Shown: positions 17,288 through 26,398, numbered from the stretch's first letter. The stretch is DNA of 64,000 bases from Ruminococcus sp. (GCA_017472145.1 JAFUQX010000014.1:1-64000), one strand, 5' to 3'. Notes: generated by a model from the letters alone, not told the origin. Numbers and translations: made by a program.

Positions 17288-18364
17288 TTACAGCCTGGAC
17301 TGATATATGTCACTATAGCTCTTGGCCATTACATCGGTATTATAGGACCGCAGAACATCTGCGTACGCATTCTCTGTCAGCTGCTCTGTCCGAGAGCCGG
17401 CCTGTGCTGCACGGATCGCAGCTGCATATTCCTCAACAGAATCACAGACAAATCCATTCTCACCCGTATGAATCACATCACGGTTTCCAATTACATTGCT
17501 GACAACACAAACCTTCTTCATATACATCGCTTCCAGAAGCGACATGGGCAGCCCCTCCCAAAGAGACGGCAGAAGGAATACATCTCCCTGAAGCGAATAT
17601 CTCAGCGCTGTCTCACGATTGACCCATCCTGTAATTTCAATATTGGGTGCAGTCAGCTGCTCACGAAGCTCACCATCCCCGATCCAGACAAAACGGATAT
17701 CCGGCAGGGCCATGGCGATCCGATTAAACATCTCCGGATTTTTCTGTCCGCAGATCCGGCCCAGAGTAAATACAGTAAACGGATGCTGCTCCTGTACCTG
17801 AACCATATTCATCAGCTCCTGAAGCTCCGTGATATTAATGCCATTGTTCACATATACCGCATTTCTGGTCAGCTTCAGTGTCTCATTATGCTCTCCCTGA
17901 CTACAGCTGATCGTAGTACAGCGCCGCTTGGAGCAGATATATTCTATGGCCTTGTATATGGCTCTTTTCAGTCCGCTCTGATTCTGCATCAGAAAGCTGT
18001 AACCATGCGGCGTATAAAACAGCGGGACCTTGCGTCCGCTGAAGGCCCACCGGCCCAGTGCACCGGCCTTGGACGAATGCAGGTGAATGATATCGGGCTT
18101 TACTTCCTGTGCAATTTTCCGGATCTCAGAAAAGGCCTTGAGATCCTTTGACGCATTCACAGAGCGTCCGAAATTCTCTACAGGGATCAGATGGATCCGC
18201 TTATCAAAATAGTCCTTATAGTTCTCCGGTGTCTGTTTGCGAGTGGCATAGGCTATGTAAAATTCATAGCGATCTGCAAGCTTATTGGCCAGATCTACTA
18301 TGTATGTAAAAACGCCGCCGCCCATAGCTTCCACTATGAACAGGATCTTCTTCTTTTCGGCCAT
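17288..18364 (-). CDS. Family 4 (GT-B) glycosyltransferase
   Basis: A 358-residue retaining glycosyltransferase with the early AMGGGVFTYIVDLANKL loop, IIHLHSSKAGALGR, and the C-terminal donor-site motif SLWEGLPMSLLEAM (E-x7-E). It is the first gene of the exopolysaccharide operon; AGGAGG precedes the ATG. No priming phosphoglycosyl transferase or Wzz/Wze-type chain-length system is present in the window, so initiation must be encoded elsewhere. Confidence 0.92.
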   Translation of the reverse strand: MAEKKKILFIVEAMGGGVFTYIVDLANKLADRYEFYIAYATRKQTPENYKDYFDKRIHLIPVENFGRSVNASKDLKAFSEIRKIAQEVKPDIIHLHSSKAGALGRWAFSGRKVPLFYTPHGYSFLMQNQSGLKRAIYKAIEYICSKRRCTTISCSQGEHNETLKLTRNAVYVNNGINITELQELMNMVQVQEQHPFTVFTLGRICGQKNPEMFNRIAMALPDIRFVWIGDGELREQLTAPNIEITGWVNRETALRYSLQGDVFLLPSLWEGLPMSLLEAMYMKKVCVVSNVIGNRDVIHTGENGFVCDSVEEYAAAIRAAQAGSRTEQLTENAYADVLRSYNTDVMAKSYSDIYQSRL

Positions 18365-18445
18365 GTATAATTTCCTCCTGTAAACCGATCATTTTTATCG
18401 GTCAAATCCATTCTGGTTTCATTCAACATAACGTCACACACCTTA

Positions 18446-18474
18446 ATTATATCACGCATTTCCGCCAACGTCAA
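18446..18474 (-). promoter_or_regulatory. Promoter of the exopolysaccharide operon
   Basis: On the minus strand TTGACG (18469-18474), 17-bp spacer, TATAAT (18446-18451), about 80 bp ahead of the first glycosyltransferase gene. No other strong promoter is apparent inside the ten-gene run. The rest of the gap 18365-18707 holds only this promoter, AT-rich sequence and the terminator below. Confidence 0.75.
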
Positions 18475-18621
18475 CAAAATTTCCGGAATTTCACCAATTA
18501 TACAAATTGCCCTCCCCTTCCGTAAATACGATTCGTTATAACTCTACAAATCCATTTCCCGATTCCGGAAATGCTCTCATTTATTGCCTGCAGCCCATTC
18601 TCTTGTACACCGGGGACAGAC

Positions 18622-18653
18622 AAAAACAGCCGCATCCATCCCTGGATGCGGCT
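18622..18653 (-). terminator. Terminator of the TPR effector-like gene
   Basis: An 11-bp perfect stem (AGCCGCATCCA/TGGATGCGGCT) with a 4-nt loop and, on the minus strand, a T-rich tail, 55 bp after the stop at 18708. It separates the defence island from the polysaccharide operon. Confidence 0.85.
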
Positions 18654-18707
18654 GGCCGTTATTGGTTCATTTTAGTCCTGTTCAGCGTCAATATGACCTT
18701 CCGACGA

Positions 18708-20330
18708 TCAAAGCTCCTTCTCTATGCAGTACTCGACCATGCTGAAATCCAGATCGCTAAACGCCTCAAAGAGATCCTCACCGCTCTGCAGAGCCTCGAT
18801 ACATCTCTGGACCTCCTTTTCAAAGCCGTTTCTGTTCAGGAATTCAAGGGCTCTGCCATAATTCTCCTTTTTCATATCCAGTGCGTAGATAATAAAGGGA
18901 ACAGCGTATTCGCGCTTCACTCTTGAATCGATCAGATGCGGCTCGTCCTCCGCAGAGGTTCTGGCATAGTTTTCATCACATATAAATCCGGCCATAATGT
19001 AGTAATTATTCTCGTTTGTAGGATCGCAGTTAATGCTGTTCTCTGCTTCTATGTAAGCCTGAGCATAGTTCTCCGCTGCACAGTGTATTCTGTACAGTAC
19101 ACGGTAGGTCATATCATCATTCGGCGCATACTCAAGAGAGACTCTGCACGCCTTTTCTGCTTCCTCCAGCTTGTCCAGATTCAGATAGGCATTCGCTACA
19201 TTTCTGTGAATAAGTGCATGCATTTCCCTCTGACTATACTCCTCAAGCAGAGTCTCAGAAAGCTGAATGATCTCATTGAACTTCTTCAGCTTGATGTACA
19301 CATCGAAAAACGCACGAATCACTCTTGAGGATACATGCTTGGTCAGCTCATACTTTCCATTCTTCCGGCTCACACCGATCATCTCATTGGCGATTACAAA
19401 GGCCTGCTCACGGGTTTTATAGTCTCTTCCAAGCTCATCGGCAAAGTATACGTTCAGCTCCTCGCTGTCCGGATGCAGCTTTATCGCACATTCCAAAAAA
19501 ACCTTTGTCAAAGGCGGAATACCAATCTTCTCTCTGCACAGCGCATAGACGATTTTACAGTCTGTTTCATCCAGGTAGCCCTTTTCCAGTACATCAGCCA
19601 GGAAATCTGCAAACTCCTTCTTCTGCCCCTTCAATGCAAATTCTTGCAGTTTCTTTACAGCCTCATCACTGTAATAGACACTGTTCTCTATAGCCTCTGC
19701 GAAGATCTTTCGGATATCCTCCGTCTGCCCGGATTCATCCGCATCAAGACCCGCTTTTTCAATCCGGTCCTTAAGCTTTACATTTTCCTCCTGAAGCTGC
19801 TTGATGCGTTCAGCCTGTTTATTATCCTGATCAGACTCACGGATATGCAGGAGACTGTCAGGAAGCTCCGTGTACACATCATGAACTGGGCTGTCCGATG
19901 TGGAGGCCGTACTGTTTTCACACACCGTTACCCTTTTCTTAAGCTCCTCAACGATCTTGTCCTCTGAATAGCTTTGCATCCAGTTCTTGTCATAATACAG
20001 GATATTCATTCCATAGATGTCAAAGGGCAGCTTTGTACTCGGCTCCGCCCCCTGCTCCCGCTCACACATGATGATCGTACCATTCCGATTCATGGTATGA
20101 CGGATTCCAAGCTCATAGGCCACATTCCAGTTCAGTCCGGACAGATCTGCAATCACAAGCTCGGATTCAGCAATGTTCTGTATGACATTCTTCATAACAT
20201 GTCCGCCCTGACCGGTCATATCCTGCCGGATACACTCATAGCCCTTTTCTTCAAGTGCACGCTTGATGATCATAGAGTACACTCTATCATAGTCCTTCGC
20301 ATAAGGCATCATTACAAACGCTTTTTTCAT
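18708..20330 (-). CDS. Nucleoside deoxyribosyltransferase/TIR-like protein with TPR repeats
   Basis: A 540-residue protein. Residues 1-110 form a Rossmann-like domain opening KKAFVMMPYAKDYD, with ADLSG (61-65) and NVAYELG (69-75), a pattern shared by the nucleoside 2-deoxyribosyltransferase and TIR-like families seen as NAD- or nucleotide-degrading effectors in immune systems. A coiled-coil-like stretch follows (about 170-195), then TPR-like helical repeats (about 330-450). The start at 20330 has GAGGAGG 6 bp upstream. It is divergent from dndC, its promoter facing away across a 357-bp gap. An effector or sensor role is inferred; catalysis is unproven. Confidence 0.65.
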   Translation of the reverse strand: MKKAFVMMPYAKDYDRVYSMIIKRALEEKGYECIRQDMTGQGGHVMKNVIQNIAESELVIADLSGLNWNVAYELGIRHTMNRNGTIIMCEREQGAEPSTKLPFDIYGMNILYYDKNWMQSYSEDKIVEELKKRVTVCENSTASTSDSPVHDVYTELPDSLLHIRESDQDNKQAERIKQLQEENVKLKDRIEKAGLDADESGQTEDIRKIFAEAIENSVYYSDEAVKKLQEFALKGQKKEFADFLADVLEKGYLDETDCKIVYALCREKIGIPPLTKVFLECAIKLHPDSEELNVYFADELGRDYKTREQAFVIANEMIGVSRKNGKYELTKHVSSRVIRAFFDVYIKLKKFNEIIQLSETLLEEYSQREMHALIHRNVANAYLNLDKLEEAEKACRVSLEYAPNDDMTYRVLYRIHCAAENYAQAYIEAENSINCDPTNENNYYIMAGFICDENYARTSAEDEPHLIDSRVKREYAVPFIIYALDMKKENYGRALEFLNRNGFEKEVQRCIEALQSGEDLFEAFSDLDFSMVEYCIEKEL

Positions 20331-20564
20331 GTGAAACCTCCTCAATATACATACACCCGTGCAAATCGGTATTTCGTATATTTAGTATAGCATTTTACCA
20401 AAAAAATATGCATGTACTATTTTTAAACCACAGGTAAACATTTATATGGCACTTTTGCCCATATTGATTCGACAGTTCCAATTTAAGTGATTTTTTCTAT
20501 TTCCGCTGATGTCCCAGCCGAATATAGGCCCTGCTTCTTTTTCCATAGGGCGTCTCTTTCTTGG

Positions 20565-20593
20565 TTGAATTTTTCCGATAGATGTGGTATAAT
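20565..20593 (+). promoter_or_regulatory. Promoter of dndCDEA
   Basis: TTGAAT (20565-20570), 17-bp spacer, TATAAT (20588-20593). Transcription would start near 20600, giving a leader of about 88 nt that contains the inverted repeat at 20618. Confidence 0.75.
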
Positions 20594-20617
20594 AGAAAAA
20601 GTACAAATCGAAATGTG

Positions 20618-20650
20618 ACCCTTGAATGCACTTGTGCTGCATTCAAGGGT
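20618..20650 (+). promoter_or_regulatory. Perfect inverted repeat in the dndC leader
   Basis: ACCCTTGAATGCA and TGCATTCAAGGGT are perfect 13-bp arms around a 7-nt spacer, placed about 18 nt after the predicted start of transcription and 37 bp before dndC. No T-run follows, so it is not a normal terminator. It could be an operator for a repressor or an mRNA hairpin limiting dnd expression. DndB, which represses dnd genes in some bacteria, is not encoded here. Confidence 0.6.
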
Positions 20651-20687
20651 TATCATAAGTGCGAATAGAAAGCAGCAGGTAAATAAA

Positions 20688-22154
20688 ATGGCGAATCTAA
20701 CAAAAGAAGATATAAGAGCGGTTATAGAAATCATCAAGGAGCTGTACCTCGAAGATATGATTCCTTGGATCTGCGGCTACAGCGGCGGCAAGGACTCCAC
20801 GGCCGTCGTTCAGCTCGTGTGGTATGCACTCCAGGAGCTGCCAAAGGACAAGCGGAAAAAGACGGTTCATGTCATCAGCACCGACACACTGGTTGAATCT
20901 CCCGTCGTTGCGATCTGGGCGGCCGAGTCCCTGAAAAAGATGGAGCAGACTGCAAAAGAGCAGGGCCTGCCTATTGTTCCGCACAGACTGACTCCCACAA
21001 CGACAAATACATTCTGGGTAAACCTGATCGGACGCGGTTATCCGTATCCTCGCCGTGATTTCCGCTGGTGTACCGACAGAATGAAAATCGATACTTCCAA
21101 CCGCTTTATCAAGAGCATCCTTGATGCGGAAAGCGAAGCGATCATGGTGCTCGGCTCCCGCAAGGCCGAAAGCACTGTACGTAAGGCAGTTCTTGAAGGA
21201 TATGAGAAAAAGCGATACAGAGCGCATTTAAGCCCCAATGGATCATTCCCGAATTCATATGTTTTTACACCGATCGAAAACTGGCTGAATGACAATGTGT
21301 GGCAGTATCTCGTACAGGTTCCCAATCCCTGGGGACATTCCAACAAGGACCTTCTGGCCATGTACAGCGGGGCCTCTGCGGATGGTGAGTGTCCCCTCGT
21401 TATCGACTCATCTGCTCCCAGCTGCGGCAACAGCCGTTTCGGCTGCTGGGTATGTACCATGGTTACAGAAGATAAGTCCATGGCTGCTATGATTCAGAAC
21501 GATGAAGAAAAAGCCTGGATGCTGCCCATGCTCGAATTCCGGAATGAGATCGCCGGTGATTGGCAGACTGACCGTGACCGCAGAGACTTCCGGAAGAGAG
21601 ACGGCCGTCTTCAGTGGTATAACAACCGGCTCGTCCATGGGCCATATACCAAGGAAACAAGAGAATATTTCCTGCGAAGGCTTTTAGAAACAGAGCTTCT
21701 GGTTCATGAGATCGGCCCGGATGAGATTAAGGACGTCCCCCTGATCACGATGGAGGAGCTTCAGTTTATCCGTCAGCTCTGGCTCGATGAATTTCATGAG
21801 TTTGACGACTCTCTGCCCAGGATCTATGAGGAAGTAACCGGAAAGAAGTATTCAGACAGCATCATCAGTAAGAACAAATACTTCGGTGCACTGGAATCAG
21901 AGCTTCTGAAGGAAGTCTGTGCAGAGCTTTATCCCGATGAGCAGCTGCTTGCAGAAATGCAGAGAGCACTTCTGGATACAGAGGCCAAGGCCGCTGCCAT
22001 TTCCAACAAGCGCAATGTGATTCTGAATTTTGAAAAAGAAATCAAGAAGGCTTTTTACAGAGACGAAACAGAGGCCGAACAAATCGCCGAAGCCCGTGCG
22101 CACAGGATCATTGGTATTATGGATGATGCAGGCCCGGATGATTTTGTGGATTGA
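20688..22154 (+). CDS. dndC: DndC, DNA phosphorothioation sulfurtransferase (PAPS reductase-like)
   Basis: A 488-residue ATP-pyrophosphatase/PAPS-reductase-like protein. The PP-loop SGGKDS lies at residues 32-37, and cysteines in RWCTDRM and in SCGNSRFGCWVC are placed to hold the iron-sulfur cluster known in DndC. It hydrolyses ATP and passes sulfur from DndA toward the DNA backbone. The start at 20688 is chosen because the earlier ATG at 20622 sits inside the inverted repeat; the ribosome binding site is weak, suggesting low expression. The stop overlaps the dndD region (TTGA). Confidence 0.93.
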   Translation: MANLTKEDIRAVIEIIKELYLEDMIPWICGYSGGKDSTAVVQLVWYALQELPKDKRKKTVHVISTDTLVESPVVAIWAAESLKKMEQTAKEQGLPIVPHRLTPTTTNTFWVNLIGRGYPYPRRDFRWCTDRMKIDTSNRFIKSILDAESEAIMVLGSRKAESTVRKAVLEGYEKKRYRAHLSPNGSFPNSYVFTPIENWLNDNVWQYLVQVPNPWGHSNKDLLAMYSGASADGECPLVIDSSAPSCGNSRFGCWVCTMVTEDKSMAAMIQNDEEKAWMLPMLEFRNEIAGDWQTDRDRRDFRKRDGRLQWYNNRLVHGPYTKETREYFLRRLLETELLVHEIGPDEIKDVPLITMEELQFIRQLWLDEFHEFDDSLPRIYEEVTGKKYSDSIISKNKYFGALESELLKEVCAELYPDEQLLAEMQRALLDTEAKAAAISNKRNVILNFEKEIKKAFYRDETEAEQIAEARAHRIIGIMDDAGPDDFVD

Positions 22155-22165
22155 GGTGCGTGAAA

Positions 22166-24151
22166 ATGTATTTTACAAAGGTTGAGCTTCATAATTTTGG
22201 TATATATAAGGGCACTCACGAGATGTGTCTGACAGATAAAATCGGCAATAGAAACATAACGCTTGTCGGAGGCCTGAACGGCCGCGGCAAAACGACCTTT
22301 CATGATGCCATTCTGATCGCGCTTTATGGCAAGCAGGCTTTGAAGTACATACAGGAAAAAGCACGATCCTACGACAAGCTTCTGCTTGACCATATCAATA
22401 AGCACGCAACAGATGATGAGACCTATGTTGCAGTCTCCCTTTGTCTGGATGACGGCACACAGCTCCGTGTAAAGCGGGTCTGGACGGCCAGGGGGCGGAA
22501 AATCGAGCAGGCGACGATCGTTGAAAAAAACGGTGTGGTCGATAAGTACCTGGGCGAAAGCTGGAGCTATTATATCGAAGAGATCCTGCCGTTTGGCATT
22601 GCACGATTCTTCTTCTTCAACAATGAGAAAATTACCCAGCTGGCGGACGATACCTCCTTTGAGCAGATCAAAAGCTCCATCAAGTCTGCAATCGGTGTCT
22701 CCACCATTGAAAAGGCGATCGAGCACACGGACGAAGTGATCCGCCGCAAAAAAAATGCACTGTCTGCGTTTGAAAGCAGTCAGGAGAATGTGGGGTATCA
22801 GGAGGTTGAAAGGCAGATTACAGATATCGACGCTCGTCTGGACGAAGCGGACCGACAGGCCAATGAGCTGGAGCGCAAATGCGAAGCCCTTGCTGCTGCA
22901 CTGGAGGCCAGAGAAAAGGATTTCTGGTCATCCGGCGGCGATCTGAGCCGTAACCGTGAGGCTATAAAGCTGGAAATGCAAAAGCTTTCTTCAGAGGTCG
23001 AAAGAGTCCAGGAGGAGATCCTGCAGCTGACAGCCGAAGCCTCTACCCCTCTGTTTATGTGCCGCAGTCTGGTGAAGCAGTCATATGATGATGCATGCTC
23101 CTCCCAGCAGTCTGAAGCAAAATCGTATTCGCACAGGATCATCATGGAGCTTCATCAGCAGATCCTGGAGCGGCTGGCCGACTGCGGACTAAGCGCTCCG
23201 GACCTGAAGAACGTCAAGGACATCATTGATGATATATTGGACGGTCATACATCTGAAAATACAGACCGCAGGCCGGTTCAGAATATATCCGCAGCAAGCA
23301 TGATGCTCTATCAGCATCTGATCGCAGAGGTATTCCAGAGCCTTGCACAGCAAATCGAAACGCACATCAGCCGTGTTGATGCGCAGGAAAGCGAGCTGAT
23401 GAGCCTGGACGCCCATCTTGGTGCAGCCGATGAAAAGACGCTTGCTATGCAGCTTTTCGAGACGATCAAAGCGATCGAAGCCGATAAAGCGCTGGCCGAT
23501 GCTGAATACCAGCGTCAGCTTGATTCGATCGAAAGCCTGAAGCGTCAGCGTGAAACGCTTGTATCCAGACGGATTCAGCTGCTTAAGACGATCGCAGAAA
23601 AGGAACATGCAAATGATGATAACGCCCGGATCATCCGATATGCGGCCATGTCCATGGAGGTTTTGCAGGAGTTCAAGGTCCGGCTGCAGCGTAAAAAGGC
23701 AGCCCGGCTTTCCGGCACGGCCACGGACTGCTTCCGTGCACTTGTGGAAAAAGACTCCCTGGTGAGCGAGATCCGTATTGACCCGAGCACCCTGGATGTT
23801 ACCATTCTCGACCTGGATGGAAATGAGCTGTTAAAGAGCCAGCTCTCAGCCGGTGAACAGCAGATGTTTGCGATCTCGATCGTATGGGCTCTTGCCCTGA
23901 CATCCGGTTATAAGGCCCCGGTCATCATCGACACGCCTATGGCCCGTCTGGACTCCTCTCACAGAGCCAACTTCGTGACCAGATATCTGCCGGCTGCAAG
24001 TTCGCAGGTAATGGTGCTGTCCACTGATGAAGAGGTTTATGGACGCTATCTGGATCTGATCCGTGATAATGTAGTGGATTCCTACACGCTCCTCTATCGT
24101 GAGGAGGAGCAATGTACGTCCATTGTTCATGGATACTTCGGGGAGGTGTAA
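22166..24151 (+). CDS. dndD: DndD, SMC/Rad50-like ATPase of DNA phosphorothioation
   Basis: A 661-residue ABC/SMC-type ATPase. Walker A GLNGRGKTT is at residues 36-44, a long coiled coil fills about residues 190-540, the signature LSAGE is at 560-564, and Walker B VIIDTP lies near 586-591. DndD is thought to alter DNA structure or provide nicking energy during sulfur incorporation. The ATG at 22166 has GAGGTG 7 bp upstream; the frame also opens at a TTG overlapping the dndC stop. The four dnd genes are tightly packed and translationally linked. Confidence 0.93.
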   Translation: MYFTKVELHNFGIYKGTHEMCLTDKIGNRNITLVGGLNGRGKTTFHDAILIALYGKQALKYIQEKARSYDKLLLDHINKHATDDETYVAVSLCLDDGTQLRVKRVWTARGRKIEQATIVEKNGVVDKYLGESWSYYIEEILPFGIARFFFFNNEKITQLADDTSFEQIKSSIKSAIGVSTIEKAIEHTDEVIRRKKNALSAFESSQENVGYQEVERQITDIDARLDEADRQANELERKCEALAAALEAREKDFWSSGGDLSRNREAIKLEMQKLSSEVERVQEEILQLTAEASTPLFMCRSLVKQSYDDACSSQQSEAKSYSHRIIMELHQQILERLADCGLSAPDLKNVKDIIDDILDGHTSENTDRRPVQNISAASMMLYQHLIAEVFQSLAQQIETHISRVDAQESELMSLDAHLGAADEKTLAMQLFETIKAIEADKALADAEYQRQLDSIESLKRQRETLVSRRIQLLKTIAEKEHANDDNARIIRYAAMSMEVLQEFKVRLQRKKAARLSGTATDCFRALVEKDSLVSEIRIDPSTLDVTILDLDGNELLKSQLSAGEQQMFAISIVWALALTSGYKAPVIIDTPMARLDSSHRANFVTRYLPAASSQVMVLSTDEEVYGRYLDLIRDNVVDSYTLLYREEEQCTSIVHGYFGEV

Positions 24152-24154
24152 ATC

Positions 24155-24544
24155 ATGATCATAAAGCATTTCAAGCTTTCTCAGCCTGAAAAGGAAAGAC
24201 TCATCCGTATCAAGGCCAAAACCGGCATCCAGAACTGGAATATCCTGTGCCGCTGGGCACTTTGCTGGTCACTTGCAGAGCCTTCTGTCCCCGGCGGTGT
24301 GGATCCGCTCTCCGACAGCAATGTTGAAATGGACTGGTCCACCTTTGCCGGTGAATATTCTGAAATATACGAAGCGATCCTCCGCCAGCGCTGTATAAAC
24401 GATGGCCTGGGCGATGATGAAAAGACCCTTGTCAAGTATTTCAGGCTGCATCTGAGCAGAGGGATCAACCATTACAGCACCAGAGATGTTCTGAAAAGCT
24501 GCTCAGACCTGCTTAAATCTGCCCTTCTAAAGGAGGAGAAATAA
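24155..24544 (+). CDS. dndE: DndE, DNA phosphorothioation protein
   Basis: A 129-residue protein in the expected position and size for DndE, which binds nicked DNA as a tetramer in the phosphorothioation complex. The N-terminal LSQPEKERLIRIKAKTGIQN and the NWNILCRWALCWSLAEPS segment match the family. GGAGGTG precedes the ATG. It lies 3 bp after dndD and overlaps dndA by one base. Confidence 0.9.
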   Translation: MIIKHFKLSQPEKERLIRIKAKTGIQNWNILCRWALCWSLAEPSVPGGVDPLSDSNVEMDWSTFAGEYSEIYEAILRQRCINDGLGDDEKTLVKYFRLHLSRGINHYSTRDVLKSCSDLLKSALLKEEK

Positions 24545-25677
24545 TGGCTGTATATCTGGACTATAACGCTTCTGCGCCGATCGACGAGCGTGTTCTCGAG
24601 AAAATGACAGAGGTCTACCGCTTTCATTATGGAAACGCAGACAGCAGAACGCACGTTTTTGGCACGGACGCAAAAGAGATCGTCTCTGCATCAAGAAGAA
24701 CCCTTGCAGAGCTTTTAGGGGTGGACAGCACAGATGTTTTCTTCACCAGCGGATCTACCGAAAGCAACAACATGGCGATTCTGGGACTCCTTGACTATGC
24801 ACTTGAAAGCGGACGAAACCATTTCATCACCACGTCCATTGAACATAAATCCGTTCTGGAGGCCATGAAGCATTTGCAGGAGAAGGGATGCAGGGTCGAC
24901 TTTGTATCGCCCGACGCCTCCGGACGTATAAAAGCCAGCCAGATCCTTGATCTGGTAACGGATAAAACGCTGCTTGTCTCCCTGATGCACGTGAATAGTG
25001 AAACGGGTGTCATTCAGCCCATTGAGGAGATCGGCGCAGCCCTGGCTGAAACGAAAACCTACTTCCACATTGATGCCACGCAAAGCTTCGGGAAGCTGAA
25101 TGACTGCTTGAGGAACACCAGATATGATATGCTGAGCGTGACGGCCCACAAGCTTGGCGGCCCGCAGGGGGTGGGCGCATTTATCCTCCGCCGGGACCGT
25201 ACCTACAGACGGCCGCCCATCAAGCCGCTTCTGTATGGCGGACAGCAGGAACGCGGTTATCGTCCTGGTACAACGCCTGTCGCACTGGTGGCCGGCTTTG
25301 CACTCGCAGCAAAGCTGTGTGATCAGGAAGAAGCACGGCATATGGAAAAGTGCAGTGCCATAAAAAAAGACTTCCTGTCCGCTGTAGCTGGTCTGGAATA
25401 TACCTTGAACGGCGACCAGAAGCACGTCCTGCCCACTACGATCAACATCAGCTTTCACGGGGTGGACGCAGAAGGTATTTTCCTTGCAGTTAAAGAAGAT
25501 TATGCATTTTCAAACGGCTCGGCCTGCAGCTCGGGAAGCCATGCGCCAAGCTATGTACTGACCGCTATGGGGCTGGATGAACGCCGTATCAGTGAAGCCG
25601 TCCGGATCTCATGGAATCACAATACAGAAGCAGATTTCACAGCACTCGTAAACTATATAAAGTCTATGACGGATTAA
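24544..25677 (+). CDS. dndA: DndA, cysteine desulfurase
   Basis: A 377-residue PLP-dependent IscS/NifS-type cysteine desulfurase supplying sulfur to DndC. The PLP lysine is K203 in TAHKLGG, the substrate-side His is within IEHKS (about 100), and the catalytic Cys is C328 in GSACSSGSH. It starts within TAATG, overlapping the dndE stop by one base. Having dndA last (order C-D-E-A) is the arrangement reported for archaeal DndCDEA-PbeABCD loci, in contrast to the common bacterial dndA/dndBCDE layout. Confidence 0.93.
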   Translation: MAVYLDYNASAPIDERVLEKMTEVYRFHYGNADSRTHVFGTDAKEIVSASRRTLAELLGVDSTDVFFTSGSTESNNMAILGLLDYALESGRNHFITTSIEHKSVLEAMKHLQEKGCRVDFVSPDASGRIKASQILDLVTDKTLLVSLMHVNSETGVIQPIEEIGAALAETKTYFHIDATQSFGKLNDCLRNTRYDMLSVTAHKLGGPQGVGAFILRRDRTYRRPPIKPLLYGGQQERGYRPGTTPVALVAGFALAAKLCDQEEARHMEKCSAIKKDFLSAVAGLEYTLNGDQKHVLPTTINISFHGVDAEGIFLAVKEDYAFSNGSACSSGSHAPSYVLTAMGLDERRISEAVRISWNHNTEADFTALVNYIKSMTD

Positions 25678-25687
25678 GCGCAATAAA

Positions 25688-25731
25688 AGACTCTCGCCCG
25701 GGGAACGATAAGCCCGGACGAGAGTCTTTTT
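25688..25731 (+). terminator. Terminator between converging dnd and helicase operons
   Basis: AGACTCTCGCCCGGG pairs with the GCCCGGACGAGAGTCT arm and is followed by five T on the plus strand. The stop of the minus-strand operon is only 2 bp further on, and the same hairpin may also stop transcripts from that side, though its minus-strand T-run is weaker. Confidence 0.8.
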
Positions 25732-25732
25732 G

Positions 25733-26398
25733 TCAGAATCTGATTTTCAGCTTGCTGGTGAGCCGCTTCTCCTGAAGCCAGGTCAGAATGCCCGGGGTAA
25801 GATCCGCAGCGGTAGCCTGCTGAACGGACACCTTCTTCAGGAAGCTCTCGATTTCAGGATTCAAAGAAAATGCTTCGGTGATTTTTTTTGCCGCAGCCAC
25901 ATCGGCCGCCAGACTTTTTACCGCCCTGACAGACGGTTCTCCAGCGACAGTCCTGGTGATGTTATCTGCAAGGGCCCCGGCCTGCCCGGGATCATCCGAA
26001 AGGCCGCCTATCATCAACAGATAGCCCTTTGTCCCCTCCGCATATGCAGCTGACGCCTCCTTCCAGACGATTTTTATCTGAACCGCTGCCGCATCCCCCT
26101 TGGCCTTCAGAACACGCACCATATCTGCGGTCAATGCTCCATCAGAGACACCTCTTCCACAGTTATTGACACATTCCAGCAGCTCATCCCGCAGCTGGGC
26201 CGCCATGACCGGATGATCTACGATCCCCTTTTCTTTCATGGCCGCTGCGCATTCCAATATATTCTTCAGCTCCTGGCTGGCTTTGTTCAGCTGCGCAAGC
26301 GCATTTCCATAAGCCTCATCTGACTGTCTTTGTTCCTGTGCGTCTCTTTTATGCTGAATCGCAGAAATACTTTTCCCGATCGTTTCAGTCAGCAGCAT
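25733..26398 (-). CDS. Unknown helical protein at the end of the defence operon
   Basis: A 221-residue protein with no recognised family: no signal peptide, no clear membrane segment, mostly alpha-helical, with an alanine-rich middle and a basic end (LTSKLKIRF). The start overlaps the upstream ATPase gene by 14 bp; GGAGGTG lies 9 bp before the ATG at 26398 (an ATG at 26404 is also possible). Coupling to the ATPase suggests the products work together. It is the last gene of the seven-gene operon. Confidence 0.6.
   Translation of the reverse strand: MLLTETIGKSISAIQHKRDAQEQRQSDEAYGNALAQLNKASQELKNILECAAAMKEKGIVDHPVMAAQLRDELLECVNNCGRGVSDGALTADMVRVLKAKGDAAAVQIKIVWKEASAAYAEGTKGYLLMIGGLSDDPGQAGALADNITRTVAGEPSVRAVKSLAADVAAAKKITEAFSLNPEIESFLKKVSVQQATAADLTPGILTWLQEKRLTSKLKIRF

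Larger units (their letters stand above)
20331..20687. promoter_or_regulatory. Divergent intergenic region between the TPR gene and dndC
   Basis: The gap holds a minus-strand promoter with an extended -10, TGCTATACT (20384-20392, weak -35), for the TPR gene, AT-rich sequence around 20400-20470, and the dndC promoter and inverted repeat described separately. Short open frames here have no binding sites and are not called. Confidence 0.45.

Noticed and set aside
20442-20642. Short minus-strand reading frame between the TPR gene and dndC
   Set aside because: No ribosome binding site, and it overlaps the dndC promoter and inverted repeat.
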